Shown: positions 8,136 to 16,749, counted from the stretch's first letter. The stretch is DNA of 64,000 nucleotides from Streptomyces sp. HM190 (GCF_009857135.1 NZ_CP047318.1:5208001-5272000); one strand, 5' to 3'. Numbers and translations are program-made. The notes: a model not told the origin generated them from the letters alone.

Positions 8136-9167
8136 TCAGGAAGCGAGCCAGGCGTCCACCCCCGCCAGCAGCCGGGCCTTCGTGTCCGCGGGCGCCGCCG
8201 ACGCCCGGATCGACTGCCGGGCAAGCTCCGCCAGCTCCTCGTCCGTGAAGCCGTGATGGGTACGGGCGATCTCGTACTGGGCGGTGAGACGGGAGCCGAA
8301 GAGCAGCGGGTCGTCAGCCCCGAGGGCCATCGGCACACCGGCCTCGAACAGTGTGCGCAACGGCACGTCCTGCGGCTTCTCGTACACACCGAGTGCGACG
8401 TTCGAGGCGGGGCACACCTCGCAGGTGACCCCCCGGTCGGCGAGCCGCTGCAGCAGCCGCGCGTCCTCCGCCGCGCGCACCCCGTGCCCGATCCGGTGCG
8501 CGAACAGGTCGTCGAGGCAGTCGTGCACGGACGAGGGACCGGTCAGCTCGCCCCCGTGCGGCGCCGACAGCAGCCCGCCGTCGCGCGCGATCGCGAACGC
8601 CCGGTCGAAGTCCCGCGCCATGCCCCGCCGCTCGTCGTTGGAGAGCCCGAAGCCGACGACGCCCCGTTCCGCGTACCGCACCGCGAGCCGGGCCAGCGTC
8701 CGCGCGTCCAGCGGGTGCTTCATACGGTTCGCGGCCACCAGCACCCGGATCCCGAGCCCGGTCTCGCGCGCCGTCGTGTCCACCGCGTCCAGGATGATCT
8801 CCAGCGCGGAGATCAGCCCGCCCAGCCGTGGGGCGTACGACGTCGGGTCGACCTGGATCTCCAGCCAGCCGGAGCCGTCCCTGACGTCCTCCTCGGCGGC
8901 CTCCCGGACCAGCCGCTGGATGTCCTCGGGCTCCCGCAGGCACGAGCGCGCCGCGTCGTACAGCCGCTGGAAGCGAAACCATCCGCGCTCGTCCGTGGCC
9001 CGCAGCCGAGGCGGCTCCCCGCTGGTCAGCGCCTCCGTCAGCGCGTCGGGCAGCCGCACCCCGTACTTGTCGGCCAGTTCCAGAACGGTCCCCGGGCGCA
9101 TGGACCCGGTGAAGTGCAGGTGCAGATGGGCCTTCGGCAGTTCAGAGAGATCACGTACACGCTCCAT
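8136..9167 (-). CDS. add: Adenosine deaminase family protein
   Basis: A 343-aa metal-dependent deaminase that converts adenosine to inosine in purine salvage. Family motifs run in order: KAHLHLHFTGS (metal His16, His18), APHGGEL (the catalytic Glu region), HRIGHGVRAAED, CPASNVALG and LGADDPLLFG (metal and catalytic Asp residues). The ATG at 9167 begins the standard N-terminus; in-frame sequence farther upstream reads as non-coding. Some relatives act on adenine or modified nucleosides instead, so the exact substrate is not certain. The gene lies opposite to murB and in the same direction as the aminotransferase. Confidence 0.88.
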   Translation of the reverse strand: MERVRDLSELPKAHLHLHFTGSMRPGTVLELADKYGVRLPDALTEALTSGEPPRLRATDERGWFRFQRLYDAARSCLREPEDIQRLVREAAEEDVRDGSGWLEIQVDPTSYAPRLGGLISALEIILDAVDTTARETGLGIRVLVAANRMKHPLDARTLARLAVRYAERGVVGFGLSNDERRGMARDFDRAFAIARDGGLLSAPHGGELTGPSSVHDCLDDLFAHRIGHGVRAAEDARLLQRLADRGVTCEVCPASNVALGVYEKPQDVPLRTLFEAGVPMALGADDPLLFGSRLTAQYEIARTHHGFTDEELAELARQSIRASAAPADTKARLLAGVDAWLAS

Positions 9168-9242
9168 CGCCCGATCCTGCCGCACGCCGCCACCGTCCCG
9201 GAAGCGGAATCCCTGAACGTGGTCTTGCTCGCACACACGACT

Positions 9243-9283
9243 GAGGGCGGGCACCTCCCGGAACCCGGAAGATGCCCGCCCTC
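9243..9283 (-). terminator. Terminator of the aminotransferase gene
   Basis: GAGGGCGGGCA at 9243-9253 and TGCCCGCCCTC at 9273-9283 form a perfect 11-bp stem, 63 bases beyond the aminotransferase stop on the reverse strand. Confidence 0.75.
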
Positions 9284-9345
9284 GAAGCGGGCCGAGAGGC
9301 CGACGGCCAGGCGAGCCGCCCGGCCGAAGGAACGTCGGTCCGTCG

Positions 9346-10572
9346 TCAGTCCCTGGCCTCGGCCAGCAGCTTCTGGATCCGCGACACGCCCTCGACGAGG
9401 TCCTCGTCACCCAGCGCGTACGACAGCCGCAGGTACCCGGGCGTGCCGAACGCCTCGCCCGGGACGACCGCCACCTCGGCCTCCTCCAGGATCAGCGCGG
9501 CCAACTCGACCGTGTTCTGCGGCCGCTTGCCCCGGATCTCCTTGCCGATCAGCGCCTTCACCGACGGGTAGGCGTAGAACGCGCCCTCGGGCTCCGGGCA
9601 CAGGACGCCGTCGATCTCGTTGAGCATCCGCACGATGGTCTTGCGGCGCCGGTCGAAGGCCTCGCGCATCGTCGCCACGGCGTCCAGGTCACCGGAGACG
9701 GCGGCGAGGGCGGCCGCCTGGGCGACGTTGGAGACGTTCGAGGTGGCGTGCGACTGGAGGTTGGTCGCGGCCTTCACCACGTCCTTCGGGCCGACGATCC
9801 ACCCGACGCGCCAGCCGGTCATGGCGTACGTCTTGGCGACGCCGTTGACGACGATGCACTTGTCGCGCAGCTCGGGCAGGAGCGCGGGCAGCGAGGTGAA
9901 CGTCGCGTCGCCGTAGACGAGGTGCTCGTAGATCTCGTCCGTCAGCACCCACAGGCCGTGCTCGACGGCCCAGCGGCCGATCGCCTCGGCGTCCTCGGCG
10001 CTGTAGACCGCACCGGTCGGGTTGGAGGGGGAGACGAAGAGGACGACCTTCGTCTTCTCGGTGCGCGCGGCCTCCATCTGCTCGACGGAGACCCGGTAGC
10101 CGGTGGTCTCGTCGGCGACGACCTCGACCGGGACACCGCCGGCCAGACGGATCGACTCCGGGTACGTCGTCCAGTACGGCGCCGGGACGATCACCTCGTC
10201 GCCCGGGTCGAGGATCGCGGCGAACGCCTCGTAGATGGCCTGCTTGCCGCCGTTGGTGACGAGGACCTGTGCCGGGTCGACCTCGTAGCCCGAGTCGCGC
10301 AGCGTCTTCGCGGCGATCGCGGCCTTCAGCTCGGGCAGACCACCGGCGGGCGTGTAGCGGTGGTACTTCGGGTTCTTGCAGGCCTCGACGGCCGCCTCGA
10401 CGATGTAGTCGGGGGTCGGGAAGTCGGGCTCACCGGCGCCGAAGCCGATCACCGGACGACCGGCGGCCTTGAGGGCCTTGGCCTTGGCGTCGACGGCGAG
10501 GGTCGCGGACTCGGAGATCGCGCCGATGCGGGCGGAGACCCGGCGCTCGGTCGGAGGGGTTGCAGCGCTCAT
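9346..10572 (-). CDS. aspC: Pyridoxal-phosphate aminotransferase, aspartate type
   Basis: A 408-aa class I aminotransferase (fold type I), probably moving the amino group between aspartate and 2-oxoglutarate. Visible landmarks are GAGEPDFPTPDYI near the N-terminus, YTPAGG, NGGKQAIYE, SPSNPTGAVYS, the aspartate of LTDEIYEHLVYG, the Schiff-base lysine in VAKTYAMTGWRVGW and the substrate-binding arginine in YLRLSYAL. The ATG at 10572 gives the usual start (MSAATPPTERRVSARIGAIS). The same gene sits beside tRNA-Trp-secE in Streptomyces generally. Confidence 0.9.
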   Translation of the reverse strand: MSAATPPTERRVSARIGAISESATLAVDAKAKALKAAGRPVIGFGAGEPDFPTPDYIVEAAVEACKNPKYHRYTPAGGLPELKAAIAAKTLRDSGYEVDPAQVLVTNGGKQAIYEAFAAILDPGDEVIVPAPYWTTYPESIRLAGGVPVEVVADETTGYRVSVEQMEAARTEKTKVVLFVSPSNPTGAVYSAEDAEAIGRWAVEHGLWVLTDEIYEHLVYGDATFTSLPALLPELRDKCIVVNGVAKTYAMTGWRVGWIVGPKDVVKAATNLQSHATSNVSNVAQAAALAAVSGDLDAVATMREAFDRRRKTIVRMLNEIDGVLCPEPEGAFYAYPSVKALIGKEIRGKRPQNTVELAALILEEAEVAVVPGEAFGTPGYLRLSYALGDEDLVEGVSRIQKLLAEARD

Positions 10573-10706
10573 GGGGCCATCGTTCCAGACCGGAAACGCG
10601 CCCGGCACACGGGTTTCACAGACTGAACGACACAGGAACAACCGTCCGGATACGGACGCGGCGACGGCCGATCTTCGACGCGCAACGCCCCAGCGGACGC
10701 TTTCTG

Positions 10707-10736
10707 TTCGACGACGGGCCTCGGACCACGTACACT
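10707..10736 (+). promoter_or_regulatory. Candidate promoter upstream of tRNA-Trp and secE
   Basis: TTCGAC at 10707-10712 and TACACT at 10731-10736 are separated by 18 bases, 86 bases ahead of tRNA-Trp. A second TACGTT at 10801-10806 could serve a closer start. Confidence 0.4.
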
Positions 10737-10821
10737 CTCACCTCGTTGGCCTTCACCGGCCGCGGCATCAGGTGCACACCGAGCACCCGGTCGGATGCGG
10801 TACGTTGGTGGAGCACCACAA

Positions 10822-10894
10822 AGGGTCGTAGCTCAATTGGTAGAGCACTGGTCTCCAAAACCAGCGGTTGGGGGTTCAAGTCCCTCCGGCCCTG
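10822..10894 (+). tRNA. tRNA-Trp (CCA)
   Basis: A 73-nt cloverleaf. The acceptor AGGGTCG pairs with CGGCCCT, the anticodon stem is CTGGT/ACCAG, and the loop CTCCAAA gives anticodon CCA. It lies directly before secE, an order shared with mycobacteria. Confidence 0.97.
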
Positions 10895-11009
10895 CTACAC
10901 ACTCCTCACGCCAGGATGTGTGCGCATGTACGTACAGCAATGTTCCGCCGTGCGGCTCAGACCGGGCGCGGCACGGCCATGGACCCGGACCGGAATCAGG
11001 TGAGGATGA

Positions 11010-11297
11010 ATGACGGACGCCGTGGGCTCCATCGACACGCCTGATGCCCAGGACGAGGTGCCCGAGGACAAGAAGAAGACCCGTAAGGGCGGAAAGCGCG
11101 CCAAGAAGGGTCCACTGAAGCGTCTCGCGCTCTTCTACCGTCAGATCGTCGCGGAGCTGCGGAAGGTCGTCTGGCCCACCCGCTCCCAGCTGACGACCTA
11201 CACCACCGTGGTCATCGTCTTCGTGGTCATCATGATCGGTCTCGTGACCGTGATCGACTTCGGACTCGACAAGGCCGCCAAGTACGTCTTCGGCTGA
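11010..11297 (+). CDS. secE: Preprotein translocase subunit SecE
   Basis: A 95-aa small subunit of the SecYEG channel. A charged Lys-rich N-terminus (DKKKTRKGGKRAKKG) precedes the conserved amphipathic helix RQIVAELRKVVWPTRSQL and one transmembrane segment at about residues 65-85. GGTGAGG precedes the ATG. SecE clamps SecY, encoded at 53621. The neighbouring nusG is the classic partner gene. Confidence 0.97.
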   Translation: MTDAVGSIDTPDAQDEVPEDKKKTRKGGKRAKKGPLKRLALFYRQIVAELRKVVWPTRSQLTTYTTVVIVFVVIMIGLVTVIDFGLDKAAKYVFG

Positions 11298-11307
11298 GCC
11301 GACTGCG

Positions 11308-11333
11308 AAGGGCGCCGTACCAGGCGCCCCTTT
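11308..11333 (+). terminator. Hairpin between secE and nusG
   Basis: GGGCGCC at 11310-11316 pairs with GGCGCCC at 11323-11329, followed by CTTT. It may reduce read-through into nusG. Confidence 0.55.
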
Positions 11334-11373
11334 CGCGTGTTCCACCCCTTGTATCCAGGAAGAAGCAGCCACA

Positions 11374-12189
11374 GTGTCTGACCCGAACCTGAACGACGCC
11401 ATCGAGCCGGACCAGTCCGTGGATGATGAGCTCGACATCGTCGAGGGAGCGGACGAGGTCGACGAGTTCGAGGCTGCGGAAGCCGAGGCGGGGGAGCCAG
11501 CCGAGGAAGAGGCCGTGCACGTCGTGGACGACGAGGCCGAGGCCGCCGAGGAAGAGGAAGAGGCCGAGCCGGTCGACCCGGTCGAGGCCCTCCGCGAGGA
11601 ACTGCGGACCCTGCCCGGTGAGTGGTACGTCATCCACACCTACGCCGGTTACGAGAACCGCGTGAAGACCAACCTGGAACAGCGCGCCGTCTCGCTGAAC
11701 GTCGAGGACTACATCTTCCAGGCCGAGGTGCCGCAGGAAGAGGTCGTCCAGATCAAGAACGGCGACCGCAAGACCATCCGTCAGAACAAGCTCCCCGGCT
11801 ACGTCCTGGTGCGCATGGACCTGACGAACGAGTCCTGGGGCGTCGTCCGCAACACCCCCGGCGTCACCGGCTTCGTGGGCAACGCCTACGACCCGTACCC
11901 GCTGACCCTGGACGAGATCGTCAAGATGCTCGCCCCGGAGGCCGAGGAGAAGGCCGCTCGCGAGGCCGCCGAGGCCGAGGGCAAGCCCGCCCCGCAGCGC
12001 AAGGTCGAGGTCCAGGTGCTGGACTTCGAGGTCGGCGACTCGGTCACCGTCACCGACGGCCCCTTCGCCACGCTGCAGGCGACGATCAACGAGATCAACG
12101 CCGACTCCAAGAAGGTCAAGGGCCTGGTGGAGATCTTCGGCCGCGAGACCCCGGTCGAGCTGTCCTTCGACCAGATCCAGAAGAACTGA
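11374..12189 (+). CDS. nusG: Transcription termination/antitermination factor NusG
   Basis: A 271-aa elongation factor that binds RNA polymerase and links it to Rho or ribosomes. Residues 1 to about 82 form a very acidic Glu/Asp/Ala extension absent from E. coli NusG but usual in Streptomyces. The NGN domain starts at EWYVIHTYAGYENRVKTNL (about 83), and the C-terminal KOW domain begins near residue 219 (VGDSVTVTDGPFA). The GTG start follows AGGAAG. A strong terminator follows the gene, separating it from rplK. Confidence 0.97.
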   Translation: MSDPNLNDAIEPDQSVDDELDIVEGADEVDEFEAAEAEAGEPAEEEAVHVVDDEAEAAEEEEEAEPVDPVEALREELRTLPGEWYVIHTYAGYENRVKTNLEQRAVSLNVEDYIFQAEVPQEEVVQIKNGDRKTIRQNKLPGYVLVRMDLTNESWGVVRNTPGVTGFVGNAYDPYPLTLDEIVKMLAPEAEEKAAREAAEAEGKPAPQRKVEVQVLDFEVGDSVTVTDGPFATLQATINEINADSKKVKGLVEIFGRETPVELSFDQIQKN

Positions 12190-12221
12190 CGCAGCGCGAA
12201 GAACTGGCGAAGCTCGAAAGC

Positions 12222-12269
12222 AGCAGGTCAGGTCGGTCCCTGTGCGGACCTCCTGACCTGCTCGTTTTT
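12222..12269 (+). terminator. Strong intrinsic terminator after nusG
   Basis: AGCAGGTCAGG at 12222-12232 pairs perfectly with CCTGACCTGCT at 12252-12262. An inner GGTCC/GGACC stem adds to it, and a run of five T follows at 12265-12269, unusually canonical for this high-GC genome. Confidence 0.88.
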
Positions 12270-12365
12270 GGCCGCGCATCCATACCCGTTATCGTTGTGC
12301 GGTATGCCTTCATCTGGCCGCGAACCGGATGAGGGCGCACTCGAATCGAAAGGACCCGGAGAGCT

Positions 12366-12800
12366 ATGCCTCCCAAGAAGAAGAAGGTCACGGGGCTTAT
12401 CAAGCTCCAGATCAACGCCGGTGCGGCGAACCCGGCTCCGCCGGTCGGCCCCGCGCTCGGTCAGCACGGCGTCAACATCATGGAGTTCTGCAAGGCCTAC
12501 AACGCGGCGACCGAGTCGCAGCGTGGCTGGGTGATCCCGGTGGAGATCACGGTCTACGAGGACCGCTCCTTCACCTTCGTCACCAAGACCCCGCCGGCCG
12601 CGAAGATGATCCTCAAGGCCGCCGGTGTCGAGAAGGGCTCCGGCGAGCCCCACAAGACCAAGGTCGCCAAGATCACCGAGGCGCAGGTCCGCGAGATCGC
12701 CCAGACCAAGCTGCCCGACCTGAACGCCAACGACCTGGACGCCGCGTCGAAGATCATCGCCGGCACCGCCCGCTCCATGGGCATCACGGTCGAGGGCTGA
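12366..12800 (+). CDS. rplK: 50S ribosomal protein L11
   Basis: A 144-aa L11, which binds the GTPase-associated 23S rRNA with L10 and is the target region of thiostrepton and of RelA-type signalling. It has the typical N-terminus after a Lys-rich lead ([20 protein letters not shown]) and the proline-rich linker [14 protein letters not shown]. The C-terminal rRNA-binding part ends in [18 protein letters not shown] precedes the ATG. It is followed by rplA after 104 bases. Confidence 0.97.
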
Positions 12801-12904
12801 TCCCAGCCCCGCGGCACCCTCGTTGAACCATGCGGCCTCGGCCGCACGTGGCAGGGCCTGCTCGGCCCGTACCACGACTCCTTTCAGAACACACAGGAGC
12901 AGTT

Positions 12905-13630
12905 GTGAGCAAGCGCAGCAAGGCTCTCCGCGCTGCGGACGCCAAGGTCGACCGGGAGAAGCTGTACGCCCCGCTCGAGGCCGTCCGTCTCGCCAAGGAG
13001 ACCTCCACGACCAAGTTCGACGGCACCGTCGAGGTCGCCTTCCGTCTGGGCGTCGACCCTCGTAAGGCCGACCAGATGGTCCGTGGCACCGTGAACCTCC
13101 CGCACGGCACCGGTAAGACCGCCCGGGTCCTGGTCTTCGCGACCGGTGACCGTGCCGAGGCCGCTCGTGCCGCGGGCGCCGACATCGTCGGCGCCGACGA
13201 GCTCATCGACGAGGTGTCGAAGGGCCGTCTGGACTTCGACTCCGTCGTCGCCACCCCGGACCTGATGGGCAAGGTCGGCCGCCTCGGCCGCGTGCTCGGT
13301 CCCCGTGGTCTCATGCCGAACCCCAAGACCGGCACCGTGACCCCGGACGTGGCGAAGGCTGTCACCGAGATCAAGGGTGGCAAGATCGAGTTCCGCGTCG
13401 ACAAGCACTCGAACCTGCACTTCATCATCGGCAAGACGTCCTTCGAGGACGACAAGCTGGTGGAGAACTACGCGGCGGCCCTCGAGGAGATCACGCGTCT
13501 CAAGCCGTCCGCCGCCAAGGGTCGCTACATCAAGAAGGCCGCCATCAGCACCACGATGGGCCCCGGCATCCCGATCGACCCGAACCGCACCCGCAACCTC
13601 CTCGTCGAGGAGGACCCGGCCGCCGTCTGA
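12905..13630 (+). CDS. rplA: 50S ribosomal protein L1
   Basis: A 241-aa L1 of the mobile ribosome stalk near the E site. It contains the two-domain L1 fold with FRLGVDPRKADQMVRGTVNL and LGPRGLMPNPKTGTVT. The GTG at 12905 follows AGGAG and gives the standard start SKRSKALRAADAK. In other bacteria L1 represses its own rplK-rplA message; no clear L1 site was identified here. A terminator follows the gene. Confidence 0.96.
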   Translation: MSKRSKALRAADAKVDREKLYAPLEAVRLAKETSTTKFDGTVEVAFRLGVDPRKADQMVRGTVNLPHGTGKTARVLVFATGDRAEAARAAGADIVGADELIDEVSKGRLDFDSVVATPDLMGKVGRLGRVLGPRGLMPNPKTGTVTPDVAKAVTEIKGGKIEFRVDKHSNLHFIIGKTSFEDDKLVENYAAALEEITRLKPSAAKGRYIKKAAISTTMGPGIPIDPNRTRNLLVEEDPAAV

Positions 13631-13675
13631 GCCCACCGCTCACCAGGCAGCCGCGTCGCGCACGCGTAGCGCGGA

Positions 13676-13707
13676 CGAGCCCCGTACCCTCCGAGGTGCG
13701 GGGCTCG
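13676..13707 (+). terminator. Terminator after rplA
   Basis: CGAGCCCCG at 13676-13684 pairs perfectly with CGGGGCTCG at 13699-13707, ending the rplK-rplA unit 45 bases after the stop. Confidence 0.8.
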
Positions 13708-13833
13708 CTCCTTTCCCGCGTACGGGATGAGGAGCGCCCCGCCGACCCCTGAAACCCGAGGACAGCCGGGTTCCGGCCGCGTTAGTGTCCCTACGGCCCC
13801 ACACGGGTGGGGCGTGAGTGCATGGGGGGACAG

Positions 13834-14742
13834 ATGGGGTTTTCCACGGGTGGTTCCACGCGGCGGCGCAGCGCCACCGGCGCGGCCGTCGCCGTCGCGA
13901 TGCTCGGTGGCGCCACCGCCTGCGGCTCCGAGTCGGGCACCGCACCGGATCCGAAGCTGACGCCCGCCCAGGCGGTCTCCCGGGCGGCGGAGACGACGAC
14001 GGGCCTCACCTCGCTGCGGTACCGGGTCACCGGCACGGTGCCCCAGCACGGCCGGATCCGGGCCGAGGCGTCCATGGGCGTCGATCCGTCTGTCATGCGC
14101 ATGAAAATCACGGGTCTCGGTGACGTGGCGGACAAGCCGGTGGAGATCCGATTCGTCGGCGGAGCCCTGTACACCCGGGCGGACACGAAGGCCCTCGGTG
14201 ACACCCGCGGCAGGCACTGGGCCAAGGCCGAGCCGGCGGTGTGGGGCTCCGGCACCGCGGACAACCGCTCGTACGGCGTGCTGCCGCGCCAGCTGGAGGG
14301 CAGCCCTCTCGTGCAGTCGACGATCCTCGCGGGCGCCCCGAAGGTGCGGGAGACCGGCACCGAGACCGTGGACGGCAGCCGCACCACTCACTACGCCGGC
14401 GAGGTCACCAGCAAGGGGCTCAGGAAGGCCCAGGCGGCCGCCGGGGACCAGAAGACCAGGGAACTCCGGATGAACGGCCTCGACCAGCTCCTGGGCCTGA
14501 GCCTGCGGTCCGGGAGCGAGCTGGCCATGGACCTGTGGGTCGACGGGGACGGCCGCGCCAAGCGTTTCCGGCTGCGGGGCGACACCCGCGGGCTGGACGG
14601 CAAGGGGCGCGAGGTCGACACCGGTCCGCTCGACCTGACGTTCACCTTCCTGGAGGCCGACCCGTCGGTGGACGTCGAGCCCCCGGCGGCCGACGACACG
14701 GTGGACATCGGCGCGCTGGTGGACCAGGGCCGCACGGGCTGA
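13834..14742 (+). CDS. Secreted lipoprotein between the L1 and L10 genes
   Basis: A 302-aa predicted lipoprotein. STRRRSATGAAVAVAMLGGA is the signal segment, and the cleavage site is the weak lipobox ATAC at about residues 27-30. The mature domain (LTPAQAVSRAAETTTGLTSL onward) has the length and alternating strand pattern of actinobacterial LppX/LprAFG or LolA-like lipoproteins, an inference. The ATG at 13834 is preferred because a GGGGGGA box lies 4 bases upstream; in-frame GTG 13807 and ATG 13822 are alternatives. It splits rplKA from rplJL, which are adjacent in many bacteria. Confidence 0.75.
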   Translation: MGFSTGGSTRRRSATGAAVAVAMLGGATACGSESGTAPDPKLTPAQAVSRAAETTTGLTSLRYRVTGTVPQHGRIRAEASMGVDPSVMRMKITGLGDVADKPVEIRFVGGALYTRADTKALGDTRGRHWAKAEPAVWGSGTADNRSYGVLPRQLEGSPLVQSTILAGAPKVRETGTETVDGSRTTHYAGEVTSKGLRKAQAAAGDQKTRELRMNGLDQLLGLSLRSGSELAMDLWVDGDGRAKRFRLRGDTRGLDGKGREVDTGPLDLTFTFLEADPSVDVEPPAADDTVDIGALVDQGRTG

Positions 14743-14765
14743 ACCGTGGCCCCCGGGGAGCGGAT

Positions 14766-14795
14766 TTGCTTGACGGCGACACGGTCCCGTACTCT
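14766..14795 (+). promoter_or_regulatory. Candidate promoter of rplJ-rplL
   Basis: TTGCTT at 14766-14771 and TACTCT at 14790-14795 are separated by 18 bases. TTGACG at 14770 overlaps but would leave only 14 bases. The start would lie about 235 bases before rplJ. Confidence 0.55.
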
Positions 14796-14799
14796 TCCG

Positions 14800-14985
14800 A
14801 GGAAGCCAAAGACCGCTGGTCGTTGCCGTGTGCTCGTCGAGAGGACGCGGTGGCCGAAGGATCCGCTGACTGCGGACGACCCGCGCAGGTGACTGTGGAA
14901 GTTGCTCCTGGATCAGTTCCGTCTCCAACGGAATTCATTCGGTCGAGCTACGCCCCGTGCGCCTGCGCCGGGGCGTTTCGTTTTG
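14800..14985 (+). promoter_or_regulatory. rplJ leader with attenuator hairpin (L10-leader type)
   Basis: A long untranslated leader precedes rplJ. It ends in a terminator-like hairpin: CGCCCCG at 14951-14957 pairs with CGGGGCG at 14969-14975, followed by TTTCGTTTT. In many bacteria the L10-L12 complex binds this leader to control its own operon. The position and the terminator match that arrangement. The upstream ligand-binding fold was not verified. Confidence 0.6.
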
Positions 14986-15036
14986 ACGCAGCCCCTTCCG
15001 AGCGGTCCTCATCACCCGGAAGGAGGCCGACGCTCT

Positions 15037-15567
15037 ATGGCAAGGCCCGACAAGGCTGCCGCGGTGGCCGAGCTCACGGAGCAGTTCCGTAGCTCAAGCG
15101 CCGCCGTGCTGACCGAGTACCGGGGTCTCACCGTGGCGCAGCTCAAGACGCTGCGTCGTTCGCTCGGTGAGAACGCCCAGTACGCCGTGGTGAAGAACAC
15201 GCTGACCAAGATTGCGGCCAACGAGGCCGGGATCACGACGCTCGACGACCTGTTCAACGGTCCGACGGCGGTCGCCTTCGTCACCGGTGACCCGGTGGAG
15301 TCGGCGAAGGGTCTTCGTGACTTCGCCAAGGACAACCCGAACCTCGTCATCAAGGGCGGTGTCCTTGACGGCAAGGCGCTGTCCGCCGACGAGATCAAGA
15401 AGCTTGCGGACCTCGAGTCCCGCGAGGTTCTGCTCGCCAAGCTGGCGGGCGCTCTGAAGGGCAAGCAGACGCAGACTGCTCAGCTCCTCCAGGCGCTCCC
15501 GACGAAGCTCGTCCGCACCGTGGACGCGCTTCGCGCCAAGCAGGACGAGCAGGGCGGTGCCGAGTAA
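15037..15567 (+). CDS. rplJ: 50S ribosomal protein L10
   Basis: A 176-aa L10, the base of the L7/L12 stalk. The N-terminal rRNA-binding domain (AVLTEYRGLTVAQLKTLRRS, then YAVVKNTLTKIAA) is followed by a C-terminal helix (VRTVDALRAKQDEQ) that carries L12 dimers. GAAGGAGG upstream supports the ATG. It is co-transcribed with rplL and probably feedback-controlled through the leader hairpin at 14951. Confidence 0.97.
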   Translation: MARPDKAAAVAELTEQFRSSSAAVLTEYRGLTVAQLKTLRRSLGENAQYAVVKNTLTKIAANEAGITTLDDLFNGPTAVAFVTGDPVESAKGLRDFAKDNPNLVIKGGVLDGKALSADEIKKLADLESREVLLAKLAGALKGKQTQTAQLLQALPTKLVRTVDALRAKQDEQGGAE

Positions 15568-15715
15568 CTCGGCTCGCGAAATGGCCGCGGCCTGAGGCGC
15601 TGAGCCTCCGGCACAGGCCGTAGCGGGCCGAACGTCTACGCAGTAACGCCGCAAGGCGCACGCCCGCCAGACATGTACATCCGGCACCAGCCGAATTAGT
15701 GGAAGGAAAGCCATC

Positions 15716-16102
15716 GTGGCTCTCACCCAGGAAGAACTGCTCGCCGAGTTCGAGAACATGACCCTCATCCAGCTTTCCGAGTTCGTGAAGGCGTTCGAGG
15801 AGAAGTTCGACGTCACCGCCGCCGCCGCGGCCGTCGTCGCTGCCCCGGCTGCCGGCGGTGCCGCCGGTGGTGCCGAGGCCGTCGAGGAGAAGGACGAGTT
15901 CGACGTCATCCTCACCGGCGCCGGCGAGAAGAAGATCCAGGTCATCAAGGTCGTGCGTGAGCTGACCTCCCTCGGCCTGAAGGAGGCCAAGGACCTGGTC
16001 GACGGTGCGCCGAAGCCGGTTCTGGAGAAGGTCAACAAGGAGGCCGCGGACAAGGCCAAGGAGTCCCTCGAGGGCGCCGGCGCCTCCGTCGAGGTCAAGT
16101 AA
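15716..16102 (+). CDS. rplL: 50S ribosomal protein L7/L12
   Basis: A 128-aa stalk protein that recruits translation GTPases. An N-terminal dimerization helix (LTQEELLAEFENMTLIQLSE) leads to an Ala/Gly-rich hinge near residues 36-57 and a C-terminal factor-binding domain with EKKIQVIKVVRELTSLGLKE. The GTG start follows GGAAGGAAAG. The 148-base gap after rplJ shows no other gene. A clear terminator follows. Confidence 0.97.
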   Translation: MALTQEELLAEFENMTLIQLSEFVKAFEEKFDVTAAAAAVVAAPAAGGAAGGAEAVEEKDEFDVILTGAGEKKIQVIKVVRELTSLGLKEAKDLVDGAPKPVLEKVNKEAADKAKESLEGAGASVEVK

Positions 16103-16200
16103 GGCCTCGCTGGTCCGCCAGCTTTCCGGGCCCGCGAGGGCCTGTGCGACACGGATCTGAGACGAGTGGCAAAAACTCGTTCGAATCTGTAACGCGAGCA

Positions 16201-16242
16201 CACTGAAGGGCGATCACCCAACTGGGTGGTCGCCCTTCGGTG
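16201..16242 (+). terminator. Terminator after rplL
   Basis: AAGGGCGATCACCC at 16206-16219 pairs with GGGTGGTCGCCCTT at 16224-16237 around a 4-nt loop, with weaker outer pairing. It separates rplJL from rpoBC. Confidence 0.85.
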
Positions 16243-16535
16243 TTCCGGGACGTCGAGCGACGGCTGCCTTGCACTGTCGGTGGCGGCGAGTATGGTGATC
16301 TTCGTCGTGCCTCCGAGCGCCCTGGGTGACGGGCCGCGAGTGACGATCGCGGCAGGCGGATCGGGCATGAGGGGCCTTGACGAACCGCACGCAGCGCGCA
16401 ATTCTCAGGACGCGTCGTCACAACGATCCGAACTCCGAGGCATGGATCGACGGCGAAGAGGGCAGTATCAACGTGCATTGAGGGCGTGGGCTTGCGCAGG
16501 TGTCGAGAACAACGAGGGTCTCGAAAAACCCGCAC
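16243..16535. other. Region between the rplL terminator and the rpoB promoter, no gene seen
   Basis: About 290 bases without a convincing ORF or RNA gene. It may hold control elements for rpoB, but I could not define any. Confidence 0.4.
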
Positions 16536-16564
16536 TGGACATCAGTGTGCCAACTGGCTACACT
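16536..16564 (+). promoter_or_regulatory. Candidate rpoB promoter
   Basis: TGGACA at 16536-16541 and TACACT at 16559-16564 are separated by 17 bases, giving a leader of about 180 nt. A small hairpin (CCCCTG 16591-16596 with CAGGGG 16605-16610) follows within the leader. Confidence 0.55.
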
Positions 16565-16749
16565 GACCCTTTGCGCTGCCTGTTAGCTGTCCCCTGCCCG
16601 TCACCAGGGGCATGCCCTCACTTGAGCATCGACGAAGAGACCATCCCTGACCTGGCCTTATCTGTCAGTTCAGGAACAGCCTGTTCGCTTTGCGCAGGAG
16701 AGGGGCCGGTACGCGCGTAGTGAGTCCGAGCCCTCGGAAGGACCCCCTC

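Noticed and set aside
10560..10820. Small forward ORFs between the aminotransferase gene and tRNA-Trp
   Set aside because: They run through the promoter and tRNA and have no ribosome site or recognizable sequence.
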